From a virus, in the IMG/VR virus record IMGVR_UViG_3300043395_001987, positions 1-64,000 of that record: a stretch of DNA of 64,000 bases. One strand, written 5' to 3'. Of this stretch, positions 49,728-58,096 are shown piece after piece. The notes under the pieces are model-generated. The model did not search any database. It was not told where the DNA came from and saw only the letters and a program-made list of their open reading frames with translations. The number at the start of each line of letters is the position of its first letter. Positions within the stretch are counted from its first letter, which is position 1. Position numbers and translations under genes: made by a program.

Positions 49728-51317
49728 TTAAGTGGTTGTTACTGAATCATAAACTAATTCTGTATTTAAATTTTTACTATCTAAAATTGTCGGATGACCA
49801 AATACTTTATTACCTACTGGGTGGTAAACTTGTTTAAGAACATCAATATATTTATCCAAGGATTTTTCAACCTGAATTTCATATGAAAATTCTTGGTAAT
49901 AATCACTATCTTGAATATATTTGTCGGCGTTTAAGAAACCACTAGTATCAGTCCATTCACCTTCCGATTTACCTATAGCACCAGATATAATAGTCAACTC
50001 TGCAGAACATTCAGAATTAGCAGTATTATAAAATTCTAATGTCTCATCATCATTAAATCCAAAGCCTGATGATATTAATTCTACAGTTTCTATTACACCG
50101 TTACCAGTTGTAGGTACACCGTGTATAATACTATCATTGCCCCAGAATTTGCCCTTAGGATCTTTTATTCCATATCCCTTAACTTTGTAATCTATAACTT
50201 CAACTGTAACATCACCATCATAACGATGATCACCTGAGCTTATAGACCCTAGAGAAGCAATAGTACCTACTTGAACAATACTATCAGTTAATGCGTTACC
50301 GATTACGGATCCAACTGAAGCCATTTTTAAATTTGATCCATACGAGGCAGCACTAATTAATGTATTCATTTCTGGATCAAGTAAATTTGTATTATATGTA
50401 AAATTGACCGTATTAGAAATAGATTTAACTTTGAATACTGCTCCGGAACCCTTTGTATTAGCACCTTGTGTAATCAATATAGTAGAATTGGTTGAATAAC
50501 CATACCCACCGTCTCTCAATATAAATCTTAAATAACCTCTTAACTTATCACTATCAGTTAAAGTGCTTACATCATATATTAGACCTTCACCAGATGTACT
50601 AGTGGTTTGCAAAGGATCACCTGGTGTATTATTTTCAGATGATGTAAATACAGTTGCACCTATTGCAGATCCTTTTACTTTAGAAGCTTCTAAAATATTA
50701 ATTCCATCAGTAAGAAGATATTCACCTTTAACAAATAATGAACCAGAAGGACCTGGAACTAAATCTTTTACATAAAGAACATGGGCTACTTGAAGACCTG
50801 TATAAATTTGTACTGAGGAAGAGACAAAGGCAACTGCACCTGACGTAGTACCCTTTATATATTTTTTATGATAAAGGTGATTGATATCTGTTTCTTCAAT
50901 TTCAATATATTGATTAGATTGCCATGTACCATCAGAGGTTCTTAACATATCCTCTTGAGGAACAAATAAAAGTATTTCTAGATCGTATAATAATCTAAAA
51001 AGTAATTTGAGACCTTCGACAGATCCTTTTGATCTATAAACATCTAATATATGTTTTTCTAAAAGGGCTTTATCTGATAATACTTTTCTTGGTATACCAA
51101 ACATAAACTTTGAAAGGTAGTTATCAATATATTCCGTTGATACTTCATCAACATCCGAATATTCAAGTAATCTTCTTGATTTGAATATAGGACCACCTTC
51201 ATCCATCCATTCATAATAAGCTTTGACAAAAGTGACAAAATCATCACCCTCTTCCCTATAAAATTCAGGAAATTGTCTGCTAACCAATGATGATATTTTT
51301 TTAAGTTCAGCTTCCAT
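49728..51317 (-). CDS. Baseplate wedge protein, gp7-like/tail protein I-like
   Basis: A 529-residue protein. The N-terminal helical part (FPEFYREEGDDFVTFVKAYYEWMDE; YIDNYLSKFMFGIP; VYRSKGSVEGLKLLFRLLYDLEI) has the layout of tail protein I-type wedge subunits, including the KGS...LLFRLL helix. A long beta-rich region follows with Gly-rich strands (GLIYDVSTLTDSDKLRGYL; LRDGGYGYS). A closing FSYEIQVEKSLDKYIDVLKQVYHPVG is typical of the gp7-like wedge proteins of aquatic T4-like phages. T4 gp7 is twice as long (1032 residues), so only part of it is represented. Its start shares one base with the gp6 stop. Confidence 0.58.
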   Translation of the reverse strand: MEAELKKISSLVSRQFPEFYREEGDDFVTFVKAYYEWMDEGGPIFKSRRLLEYSDVDEVSTEYIDNYLSKFMFGIPRKVLSDKALLEKHILDVYRSKGSVEGLKLLFRLLYDLEILLFVPQEDMLRTSDGTWQSNQYIEIEETDINHLYHKKYIKGTTSGAVAFVSSSVQIYTGLQVAHVLYVKDLVPGPSGSLFVKGEYLLTDGINILEASKVKGSAIGATVFTSSENNTPGDPLQTTSTSGEGLIYDVSTLTDSDKLRGYLRFILRDGGYGYSTNSTILITQGANTKGSGAVFKVKSISNTVNFTYNTNLLDPEMNTLISAASYGSNLKMASVGSVIGNALTDSIVQVGTIASLGSISSGDHRYDGDVTVEVIDYKVKGYGIKDPKGKFWGNDSIIHGVPTTGNGVIETVELISSGFGFNDDETLEFYNTANSECSAELTIISGAIGKSEGEWTDTSGFLNADKYIQDSDYYQEFSYEIQVEKSLDKYIDVLKQVYHPVGNKVFGHPTILDSKNLNTELVYDSVTTT

Positions 51318-53110
51318 TATTGTCTTACAACGTTAATTGAAATGAGTAGTTTGGAAAAATCAATTTTAAGATATTTACTTTCTTGAACAACAATATCATC
51401 ATTTAAAGTAATAGCATAAAAATCAATATAGTTAATATAATCTTGTACGGTAATATCTAAAACTACAGCACCTGTATCATAATTAACAGTTCCTATATTT
51501 TCATTTAAAATGATTTGTTTAGAATCAGGTGTGAGGTAATATAGTCTTAAAAGACCTTCACCATTATCTGAAATGCGGGCATTGTAAGATACATTATCTT
51601 TAAGGTAAGTAAAGAAATCAGATCTTACTGTTTCTTCTTCACCTTCTATATAAGGTTTTTTAAATGGTCTATATAGAGGATTTGAGAAGGAAAAAGATAA
51701 TCTTTGTGAAATTCCTTTTGGAGGTGCGGTTCTGTATATTGCTCTTAAGTATGTTTGATTACTAATGATTGCTGGATCTGCTTCATCAATCATTGATGAT
51801 AATCTTGATTTTCTTAAATCGTTACCAAAATCTGTAAGATAAAGATCGCTATATTCTTGAATTTTTGAAATAACTTCTGTTTTTAATTGTTGTAAACTTT
51901 TTGAAGTGAGAGTAGGATCATATCTAACATCTGATACTACTTCAACATAGAGATATTCAGGATCTATAATAACAGGTTCTGTGGTAATACTTTTTGTTTT
52001 TAAATAAGTAATAATATTTGTTTTTAACTCTGAAGCTACAATTGGATTGCTTCCGTAAGGAATCATACTAATAATAACCTTACCATATTGTGGAGGATCT
52101 GCAAGTTCACCCCCATAAACATTTACTGTTTTGATTTGTGGATAACTTTCAATAATTATATTTTTATAATCATCTTTGGTCACAGCACGATTTTGAGATG
52201 CAAAGTGTCGAGGAGCGTTATACTTAATTGATTCAATAGTTTCTCTTTCAGATCCATCAGCAGCAGGTGTATTTGTTGAAACTGCTACCGAATATAATCC
52301 ATTTTCTACTTTTGTAGTAGGTGTAAAAGTATAAGCCTTGTTACCTAATTCACCGTTGGTTGATCTATATTTGATATTTACAATGTTTCCATTTGTTAAT
52401 TTTTTGCCCAATATTCCATCACCGAATATGATTTCATATTGATTTGCACCATATCCTTGAATAAAATAAATTTCAGAATTAGAATCTAAACCGTACAGAT
52501 TTTCAGCGTAAGTGTAAACAGAATTTGAGGAATCTGTGGTCGATTTAACAACAGTTACCTTTATACTATTGGTGTCAACATTCTCTGAATTAATAATGTA
52601 TCTTACACCATCAGCCACATTAAAAAACTCATTTACGATTTTGCCTTCATAAATGTAAACAGGATCACTTGTATATGAAACACCATTATATGTTAAAACA
52701 AGTGTTTCATCAGTAGTAAAATCTAAATTGGTATTATCAACAACTGCCCTTGTTGTATAATTTTCAGGTATGGTAACTGTTGGAGGAGTATCTTGTCCTG
52801 TATTAACAGTAAAAGAAACAAGAGCTCTGGCAGATGTTCTAGATCTCGGTAAGTAATTTAATTCTTTAGCATGTGAAACAACTGAATTTTTAATTTGAGC
52901 TGAATCTAAAAACATTTCACTTCCTATCATATTAAGATAGTAAGCATTCATATAGGAATTATATGAAAGAAGATCAATCAAAGCATTAAGATTTGATCCT
53001 TCAAAATCATAGTCTTTAAATTCAGTTTTACTCTTCAAAAAAGTTTTTAGGTTTTGTTTAATACCATCAAAACTTAATTCGGATACACTTAAGAATCCTG
53101 TGTTTGCCAT
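51317..53110 (-). CDS. 6: Baseplate wedge subunit gp6
   Basis: A 597-residue J-like baseplate protein. It has the gp6 N-terminus (FDGIKQNLKTFLKSKTEFKDYDFEGSNLNALIDLLSYN, then YYLNMIGSEMFLDSA and HAKELNYLPRSRTSA). The central region holds FGDGILGKKL, and NAPRHFASQNRAVTKDDYKNII is the conserved baseplate-J hallmark. gp6 dimers form the inner ring of the baseplate wedge and trigger contraction. Length is close to T4 gp6 (660 residues). It is coupled to gp25, whose stop shares its first base. Confidence 0.92.
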   Translation of the reverse strand: MANTGFLSVSELSFDGIKQNLKTFLKSKTEFKDYDFEGSNLNALIDLLSYNSYMNAYYLNMIGSEMFLDSAQIKNSVVSHAKELNYLPRSRTSARALVSFTVNTGQDTPPTVTIPENYTTRAVVDNTNLDFTTDETLVLTYNGVSYTSDPVYIYEGKIVNEFFNVADGVRYIINSENVDTNSIKVTVVKSTTDSSNSVYTYAENLYGLDSNSEIYFIQGYGANQYEIIFGDGILGKKLTNGNIVNIKYRSTNGELGNKAYTFTPTTKVENGLYSVAVSTNTPAADGSERETIESIKYNAPRHFASQNRAVTKDDYKNIIIESYPQIKTVNVYGGELADPPQYGKVIISMIPYGSNPIVASELKTNIITYLKTKSITTEPVIIDPEYLYVEVVSDVRYDPTLTSKSLQQLKTEVISKIQEYSDLYLTDFGNDLRKSRLSSMIDEADPAIISNQTYLRAIYRTAPPKGISQRLSFSFSNPLYRPFKKPYIEGEEETVRSDFFTYLKDNVSYNARISDNGEGLLRLYYLTPDSKQIILNENIGTVNYDTGAVVLDITVQDYINYIDFYAITLNDDIVVQESKYLKIDFSKLLISINVVRQ

Positions 53111-53499
53111 TATCTTACTCTTCTAAGAATTAAATCTAAAGTTATCGGAACAGTATTATTTGTTAAATAAAATACTATTGTGGCATAATAAGCATTTTCA
53201 TCGGGAAGAGCTTTAACATTTACAGAATAAAGACTAGCTCTTGGTTCATAATTTCTAATAGTTTCTGATATTTTTTCTTTTATGATATATTCAGTATCTC
53301 TACTAATATTTTCAAATAATGTGTTTCTAATACCCGCACCCAAATTAGGATTAAAAAATCTTTCGCCTGGGTTTGTTAAAAGAAGATTGCGAATGGATCT
53401 TTTTACTGACTGCTCATTAGTAAGCAGCACCAGATCTCCCTTGATCGGATGTACATCAAAATTAGTAGGTATATCTGAATAAAATACAGTTGTTGTCAT
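53110..53499 (-). CDS. 25: Baseplate wedge subunit gp25
   Basis: A 129-residue protein of the gp25/lysozyme-like wedge family. It has HPIKGDLVLLTNEQSVKRSIRNLLLTNPGERFFNPNLGAGIRNTLFE, containing the conserved NPGER(F/L) and the EPR-type core (NYEPRASL). gp25 joins the sheath to the wedge and binds gp6. Length equals T4 gp25 (132). The region just upstream lacks a clear Shine-Dalgarno, and a perfect late box ends 5 bases before the ATG, which would make a transcript from that box practically leaderless. Confidence 0.93.
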   Translation of the reverse strand: MTTTVFYSDIPTNFDVHPIKGDLVLLTNEQSVKRSIRNLLLTNPGERFFNPNLGAGIRNTLFENISRDTEYIIKEKISETIRNYEPRASLYSVNVKALPDENAYYATIVFYLTNNTVPITLDLILRRVR

Positions 53500-53504
53500 T
53501 TAAA

Positions 53505-53512
53505 TATTTATA
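53505..53512 (-). promoter_or_regulatory. T4-type late promoter box before gp25
   Basis: The minus strand reads TATAAATA exactly and overlaps the stop codon (53510-53508) of the upstream gene. With normal T4 spacing the transcript would begin at or next to the gp25 ATG (53499). It may be functional with a leaderless mRNA, or a chance match in AT-rich DNA. Confidence 0.4.
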
Positions 53513-54986
53513 ATGATGTCTGACATGCGCGTAGATACTGTGGATTGTATTTTTGAATGTCGTTTGCTGTTGATGCAGCTAGTTGCCAGCCTTGCATTAT
53601 AGGTTTTGATCCAAGAGGAGAGAAATTTTCGCCCATCATAGTAGCATTCATTCCTAACATAAAGGGGATAGCATTATCAGATCTTCTCATTTCTATTGTT
53701 GAAGTAACAGGAACATTTAAATTACTACAAAGATTAGTAGCCATTTGAGATACTTGTTGACCGTAATAAGTAGAAGATGGAGGCATTTCTGGTGAACCCG
53801 TAATCATTCTTGATACCATGGATGTAATAGGGATTGAACCACCCATCGAAGCAAAGTTTTGCATACCAAAACTTACCACCCCAGTACCACCTTGATTTGT
53901 ACCAAATGCACCAACTCTTCTACAAAATACTTGATCAATGGCAGGCAGAGAAACAGGAGCTTCACCAAAGAAACTTTTACCAGCATATGAAGGTGGGGTA
54001 AGCATTGGGTTATTTGCTCTGGTTGATGTAGCTATTCTATTGCCCGTAATAACTTCTGACATCATACCGCCAATAGCAAGTCCTCCTCCCTTACCTAATA
54101 ATGATGCCATGGCAATACCACCAAGAGAACCAAGTGATGCTAATGATCCACCAAGTGGTGTTTGATTAAGAAGACTTGCAATTGCTGAGGCTCCGGCAAG
54201 TGTTGCCAATCCTTGAGTTGCAACTGCAGGATTAGTTACAGATGCAAGTTGTACTGCACTTAATGTTCCTGCAGCTAATCCTGCATAAGTGTTAACAGCA
54301 TTTGTAATAGATGATTGTGAAAGATCGGAAGAAGCTCTTAGATAATTAGTACCAGGATTTTGATTATTATTAAAAGCTGTTCCTATGATAGATGAACCAA
54401 TTACACCCAATGATATACCGAGAGCTGCTGCAGATAAAGTATCACCTGAACTACTTCTTGAAGGATCATCATATTGGCGCATTGATTCATATTGATTAGA
54501 ATATCTTTGATCAACAGAATATACAGCTTGACTCAAATAACCAATATTAGAAATAGAATGAATTTGTACTACACCTAAAATATTACGGATGTATCTTTGA
54601 TTTGCTAATTCAGGAATGTTTACAGTATTTGCAATATATGTTAGCTGTTCTATATTAGAAACAGAGGCTAATATATAAAAAAATTTTTCTAAGGCATCAT
54701 AAGGAATGACACCATAAGATGACAATTCTTTTGATTTGGATTCTATAGCTTCAATTTCTTTTTCAGTAAGTTTATAATTCTTATCAGTTCTTACATAGTC
54801 CGCTGGTGCTGGTCCATATGATTTTAAAATAGAAGCCGGACCTGCCATAGCAGCACCTATAGCAACAGCGTTATTAAATTGTTCATTAGAAGGTTTTAAT
54901 TCTTGACTACCATAAAACCCTGGTTGTTGAATTACACCTCTTTGAATTAAAGCAGTAATATCTGGGGAAATATTGTAATTAGGCAA
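53508..54986 (-). CDS. Hydrophobic Ala/Gly-rich tail-region protein, unknown
   Basis: A 492-residue protein I do not recognise. The N-terminal half is helical (TEKEIEAIESKSKEL; YDALEKFFYILASVS). Several hydrophobic Ala/Gly/Ser segments follow (AALGISLGVIGSSIIGTAF near 190-210; GLATLAGASAIASLL near 260; LGGIAMASLLGKGGGLAIGGMM near 290), which might insert into membrane. A C-terminal segment has Cys (VFCRRVGAFG; NLCSNLNV). The start is TTG at 54986, supported by a strong GGAGG placed 7 bases upstream; it overlaps the spike gene stop by 8 bases. Position between spike and gp25 suggests a tail component, perhaps one ejected at infection. Confidence 0.5.
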   Translation of the reverse strand: MPNYNISPDITALIQRGVIQQPGFYGSQELKPSNEQFNNAVAIGAAMAGPASILKSYGPAPADYVRTDKNYKLTEKEIEAIESKSKELSSYGVIPYDALEKFFYILASVSNIEQLTYIANTVNIPELANQRYIRNILGVVQIHSISNIGYLSQAVYSVDQRYSNQYESMRQYDDPSRSSSGDTLSAAALGISLGVIGSSIIGTAFNNNQNPGTNYLRASSDLSQSSITNAVNTYAGLAAGTLSAVQLASVTNPAVATQGLATLAGASAIASLLNQTPLGGSLASLGSLGGIAMASLLGKGGGLAIGGMMSEVITGNRIATSTRANNPMLTPPSYAGKSFFGEAPVSLPAIDQVFCRRVGAFGTNQGGTGVVSFGMQNFASMGGSIPITSMVSRMITGSPEMPPSSTYYGQQVSQMATNLCSNLNVPVTSTIEMRRSDNAIPFMLGMNATMMGENFSPLGSKPIMQGWQLAASTANDIQKYNPQYLRACQTSL

Positions 54987-56760
54987 CTCTACCCTCCAAT
55001 GCTGCTACTGCATATGATAATTTAATTCCTGCAATTGCTGATTGACAATGTGGATCAGCACATGTTAATACACTACCTCCACCTTGTTGACCAGGTTGAG
55101 CAGATTCAACATGACAATGAATACCACCTTGATCATTTTTTTCAAGAAGTATTTTACTATAAGGAAGAAAATCTCTCACGTAAGCTGCCATCTCAGCCGT
55201 AAATCCATAATCAGGTTTATTGGAACATCTAATATCTACCGCACCACCTTTGATATGATTAGATGAGTTATCTCTATACCAAGAGGAGATATACATACGA
55301 CCCCCAAATTTTTCGTATAAAGGATCTAATATGTTCCAAGCAACATTCATTGCTTCTTTGAGTATTTGTTGATGTTGTGCGGCTGGAGCACTTCTGATGT
55401 TTATAATTTGTCCTACAGTGATATGCTTTGATATCTTCTGTGATGAATTGTATATTGAGGTAGGAATAGGTAAAGGATTTTTCTCTGCTGTTCCATTATT
55501 ACTTGATACACCAGCTGGTCTATCATATATGCCTGTTGCAATAGCTTCAGCTGTAATGCCTGAATCTTTAGCCTGATAAGTGACACCAGATCCTTTGTTG
55601 CCTGCAGCATAAGCTTCTGCCTGAGGATTTGGTCTACCGCCTTCATTTTTATAAAGAGAAAATTCTTCAGCTGACATACCCGCAGCATTCTTTGGAAAAT
55701 CAGGAGCCAATCTTACTGAAGTAATTGAATCTATAATAGTGTTAGTTGTAGGATACTGTGCAAGTTGTGCTGCATTTATATTAGCATCATCAACAGAAGG
55801 TGATCCACCTGTTTGAATATCCGTAGTTGATCCTTTGATATTAACTTTTGCAGATGCTAATAAATCTATAGTTGATGAAGAATGAATAGAAGCAGCACTT
55901 GTTGATGAAATTTTTGTTGTGCCGTTTGCTCTTACAGATAAGTCAGCTTCTGTAGCAATTCCTATATCATCCTTTGCGTCAATTTCAATTTTTTCTTTAG
56001 CATAGATACCTACATTTTTCTGTGCGTTCACTTCTACGGTCTTATCAGATCTAACAGTAATTTCTTTTCCTGCATCTACTTCAAGTGATTGAGGTGTTTG
56101 TATTCTCATTTTACCAGCAGATGTAATTCTATAATCACCTGCAATCATTGTACTAGAATCTTTAGCTACTTCAATTATCTTACTGCCGTTTTGAATTACT
56201 TCTTCAATTGATCCATCGTGAACTGTAGTAACCATATCACCACCAACTGATATGTTCAAACTACCTCCGACATTGATATCTAAATCCCCAACCGTTTCAA
56301 TTGTAATTTTACCATCACCTTTCAATATCATATGACCTTTTGCAAACATAGTCATATCACCTTTTGGTGCAACTATGCCAACACCCTTTGATCCGGAAGA
56401 TATCATATGAATAGAACCATCAGCGTCAATCATAATAGTTGCACCTGAATGATGTTGCAATGTAATAGTATCAGAACCAAATGTGTTATCAATTACAACT
56501 TTGTTTCCTGTAGCAGAAACAAATCCTTGAACATCAGTTGAATCACCAATGCCTCCCATAACACCTGCACCAGGTCCTGTATGAGTTATGGTATTATCAG
56601 AAGCAGAACCGGGTTTATCTTTTACTGATACTTCATAATAAGGTGCTGGATTACCAGATCCAATTATTTGTGGTCCTTCATTTCTCCCTACGCCATCACT
56701 TTCAATATTGGTGACGGCTTTTACTAATTCAGGATCTGATGCAAATTTATCAATTGACAT
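54979..56760 (-). CDS. Central spike protein with C-terminal M15-type peptidase
   Basis: A 593-residue protein. Residues about 60-320 form the repetitive beta-helical spike of gp5-C/VgrG type (DTITLQHHSGATIMIDADGSIHMISS, then ILKGDGKITIETVGDLDINVGGSLNI and many xVxVxA repeats). After a linker, residues about 435-560 resemble a zinc D-Ala-D-Ala carboxypeptidase/endopeptidase of family M15: SSWYRDNSSNHIKGGAVDI, giving the HxxGxAxD motif (His502, Asp509), and HCHVE (His548/His550). T4 gp5 instead carries its lysozyme before the helix. I chose ATG 56760, two bases after the previous stop, over TTG 56772. It would pierce the outer membrane and cut peptide cross-links. A PAAR tip is encoded at 1089-1448. 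Confidence 0.82.
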   Translation of the reverse strand: MSIDKFASDPELVKAVTNIESDGVGRNEGPQIIGSGNPAPYYEVSVKDKPGSASDNTITHTGPGAGVMGGIGDSTDVQGFVSATGNKVVIDNTFGSDTITLQHHSGATIMIDADGSIHMISSGSKGVGIVAPKGDMTMFAKGHMILKGDGKITIETVGDLDINVGGSLNISVGGDMVTTVHDGSIEEVIQNGSKIIEVAKDSSTMIAGDYRITSAGKMRIQTPQSLEVDAGKEITVRSDKTVEVNAQKNVGIYAKEKIEIDAKDDIGIATEADLSVRANGTTKISSTSAASIHSSSTIDLLASAKVNIKGSTTDIQTGGSPSVDDANINAAQLAQYPTTNTIIDSITSVRLAPDFPKNAAGMSAEEFSLYKNEGGRPNPQAEAYAAGNKGSGVTYQAKDSGITAEAIATGIYDRPAGVSSNNGTAEKNPLPIPTSIYNSSQKISKHITVGQIINIRSAPAAQHQQILKEAMNVAWNILDPLYEKFGGRMYISSWYRDNSSNHIKGGAVDIRCSNKPDYGFTAEMAAYVRDFLPYSKILLEKNDQGGIHCHVESAQPGQQGGGSVLTCADPHCQSAIAGIKLSYAVAALEGRVA

Positions 56761-56762
56761 TG

Positions 56763-57143
56763 TTATCCACAATAATTGTTATACAAAGTGTTTAAATTAT
56801 GTTCTAATTTATTATGATCTGCAGTAATTGTTGCATTATCAGTAAACATAGATAGATCTTTCATAATTTTATATAGTGTAATTTTTTGCTGCTCAGTAAG
56901 ATAATAATTAGAGTGTAAAACGTTTAATTTGCTATTGACGAATTTATTCAACCCACCAATAATACATACAGTTGCATTCTTTTCACTAGCTTGTGATCCC
57001 TGATAAACCGATCCATCTACATCAATTATAAATGTAAAGTTACTATAGTCATTTAAATTTACATTCTCACCTCTTGTAGTATTAGAAAAGGTGAAATTTA
57101 AATTTGTACTGTAGGATACTGCAGTTGGGGCAACTCTATTCAT
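56763..57143 (-). CDS. Amidase_2/T7-lysozyme-like protein, probably degenerate
   Basis: A 126-residue protein. The segment FTFIIDVDGSVYQGSQASEKNATVCIIGGLNKFVN, then LTEQQKITLYKIMKDL and ATITADHNKLEHN, follows the order of N-acetylmuramoyl-L-alanine amidases such as T7 lysozyme (YHFIIKRDGTV; GVCLVGG; FTPAQ; LRAHHEV). The first zinc-ligand His expected before the core is not visible, and the HHEV region reads DHNK, so activity is doubtful. It may keep a peptidoglycan-binding or structural role. It overlaps gp5-like by 4 bases and precedes the spike gene, indicating a role in the hub. Confidence 0.55.
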   Translation of the reverse strand: MNRVAPTAVSYSTNLNFTFSNTTRGENVNLNDYSNFTFIIDVDGSVYQGSQASEKNATVCIIGGLNKFVNSKLNVLHSNYYLTEQQKITLYKIMKDLSMFTDNATITADHNKLEHNLNTLYNNYCG

Positions 57144-58096
57144 ACAAAATTACCTGTATAAGAAAATGATGAGAGGGCAGCTCTTGCCTTTACAAGTTTT
57201 TTCTGGTAGAAAGGTGATTCTCTATCAACTGCCCATACTTTATTACTTATTTGTTTATAAGAGTCATCTCTTTCATAACAAATAATAGCTGCAGTAGCAT
57301 CCTGAATAGTAGTTGCTACTAACAATTTTTTATATGCTTCTCTTTCAGAAACATGAAATTCATGCCATACATAATCTAATTGTTGTTCTAGAGGTGGCAA
57401 ATTAGGAGGTTTCACAAGACCTGATATACCACAAAATTTAAGCATTGGAGTTGCTCTGTCATATTTGCCGGTTCTCCATTGTGCTATACCAATTGAAATT
57501 TCACCTTCATCATTTGGATTATATGCTTGTGGATTTATATTATCTGATGCGGATTCAATTTGAAAATTACCTACTATGGCTGCACACATGAGTTTGATGT
57601 CACCCGAAGCTGAACCTTCTTTAGATATTTTTTCCCAGAAATAATTATAAACTTTTTGAGCATTACTTCCACCTGTTAATTGTGTTGTGGGTGTAGTATT
57701 GGTGTCAGTAGGAATATTATTTCCTGGACTACTCACTTCTCTAGAATCATTTCGGGTGCCGCTGCCAGCTGGTGAATTATTAATCGAACCAGGTCCACCA
57801 TTTATTACACCCATAACAATAGGTTGTTGACTATCTTCTCCGTCAACAAACATCCCAAATACCCAAGTGCCAACCTTTAAGCCATGGCTCACATTACCAC
57901 TTGATGTTTGTCCACCCGTTGTAGGATATAAAACCATCGCCCAAGGTAATATATCATTAGGTACTCTCAAAGTATCTTCTATGTGATGAATACCAAATAT
58001 TCTTACACGCACACGAGATCTATCATCGGCAATGTCTTGAACAACACCAATGAACCATCTAAATCTATCTCCGTAAAAATCGTCGTTTAATATCAT
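57140..58096 (-). CDS. 5: Baseplate hub gp5-like: OB-fold plus tail lysozyme
   Basis: A 318-residue protein. Residues 1-105 are the gp5 OB-fold (RFRWFIGVVQDIADD; RVRVRIFGIHH; PWAMVLYPTTGG; GMFVDGEDSQQPIVMGVING). A Ser/Thr/Asn-rich linker follows. Residues about 143-310 are a lysozyme-like domain of the phage tail lysozyme type (KLMCAAIVGNFQIES with candidate Glu181; SIGIAQW at 201-207). It lacks the beta-helical spike of T4 gp5, which is encoded separately at 54979-56760. It should sit on the gp27-like trimer, and the lysozyme would open peptidoglycan during injection. It overlaps the hub gene by 4 bases. Confidence 0.85.
   Translation of the reverse strand: MILNDDFYGDRFRWFIGVVQDIADDRSRVRVRIFGIHHIEDTLRVPNDILPWAMVLYPTTGGQTSSGNVSHGLKVGTWVFGMFVDGEDSQQPIVMGVINGGPGSINNSPAGSGTRNDSREVSSPGNNIPTDTNTTPTTQLTGGSNAQKVYNYFWEKISKEGSASGDIKLMCAAIVGNFQIESASDNINPQAYNPNDEGEISIGIAQWRTGKYDRATPMLKFCGISGLVKPPNLPPLEQQLDYVWHEFHVSEREAYKKLLVATTIQDATAAIICYERDDSYKQISNKVWAVDRESPFYQKKLVKARAALSSFSYTGNFV

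Noticed and set aside
54979-56760. Diversity-generating retroelement or Mtd system suggested by the Mtd-like N-terminus at 16574-17122
   Set aside because: No reverse transcriptase gene, template repeat or C-type lectin variable region was seen in the window.
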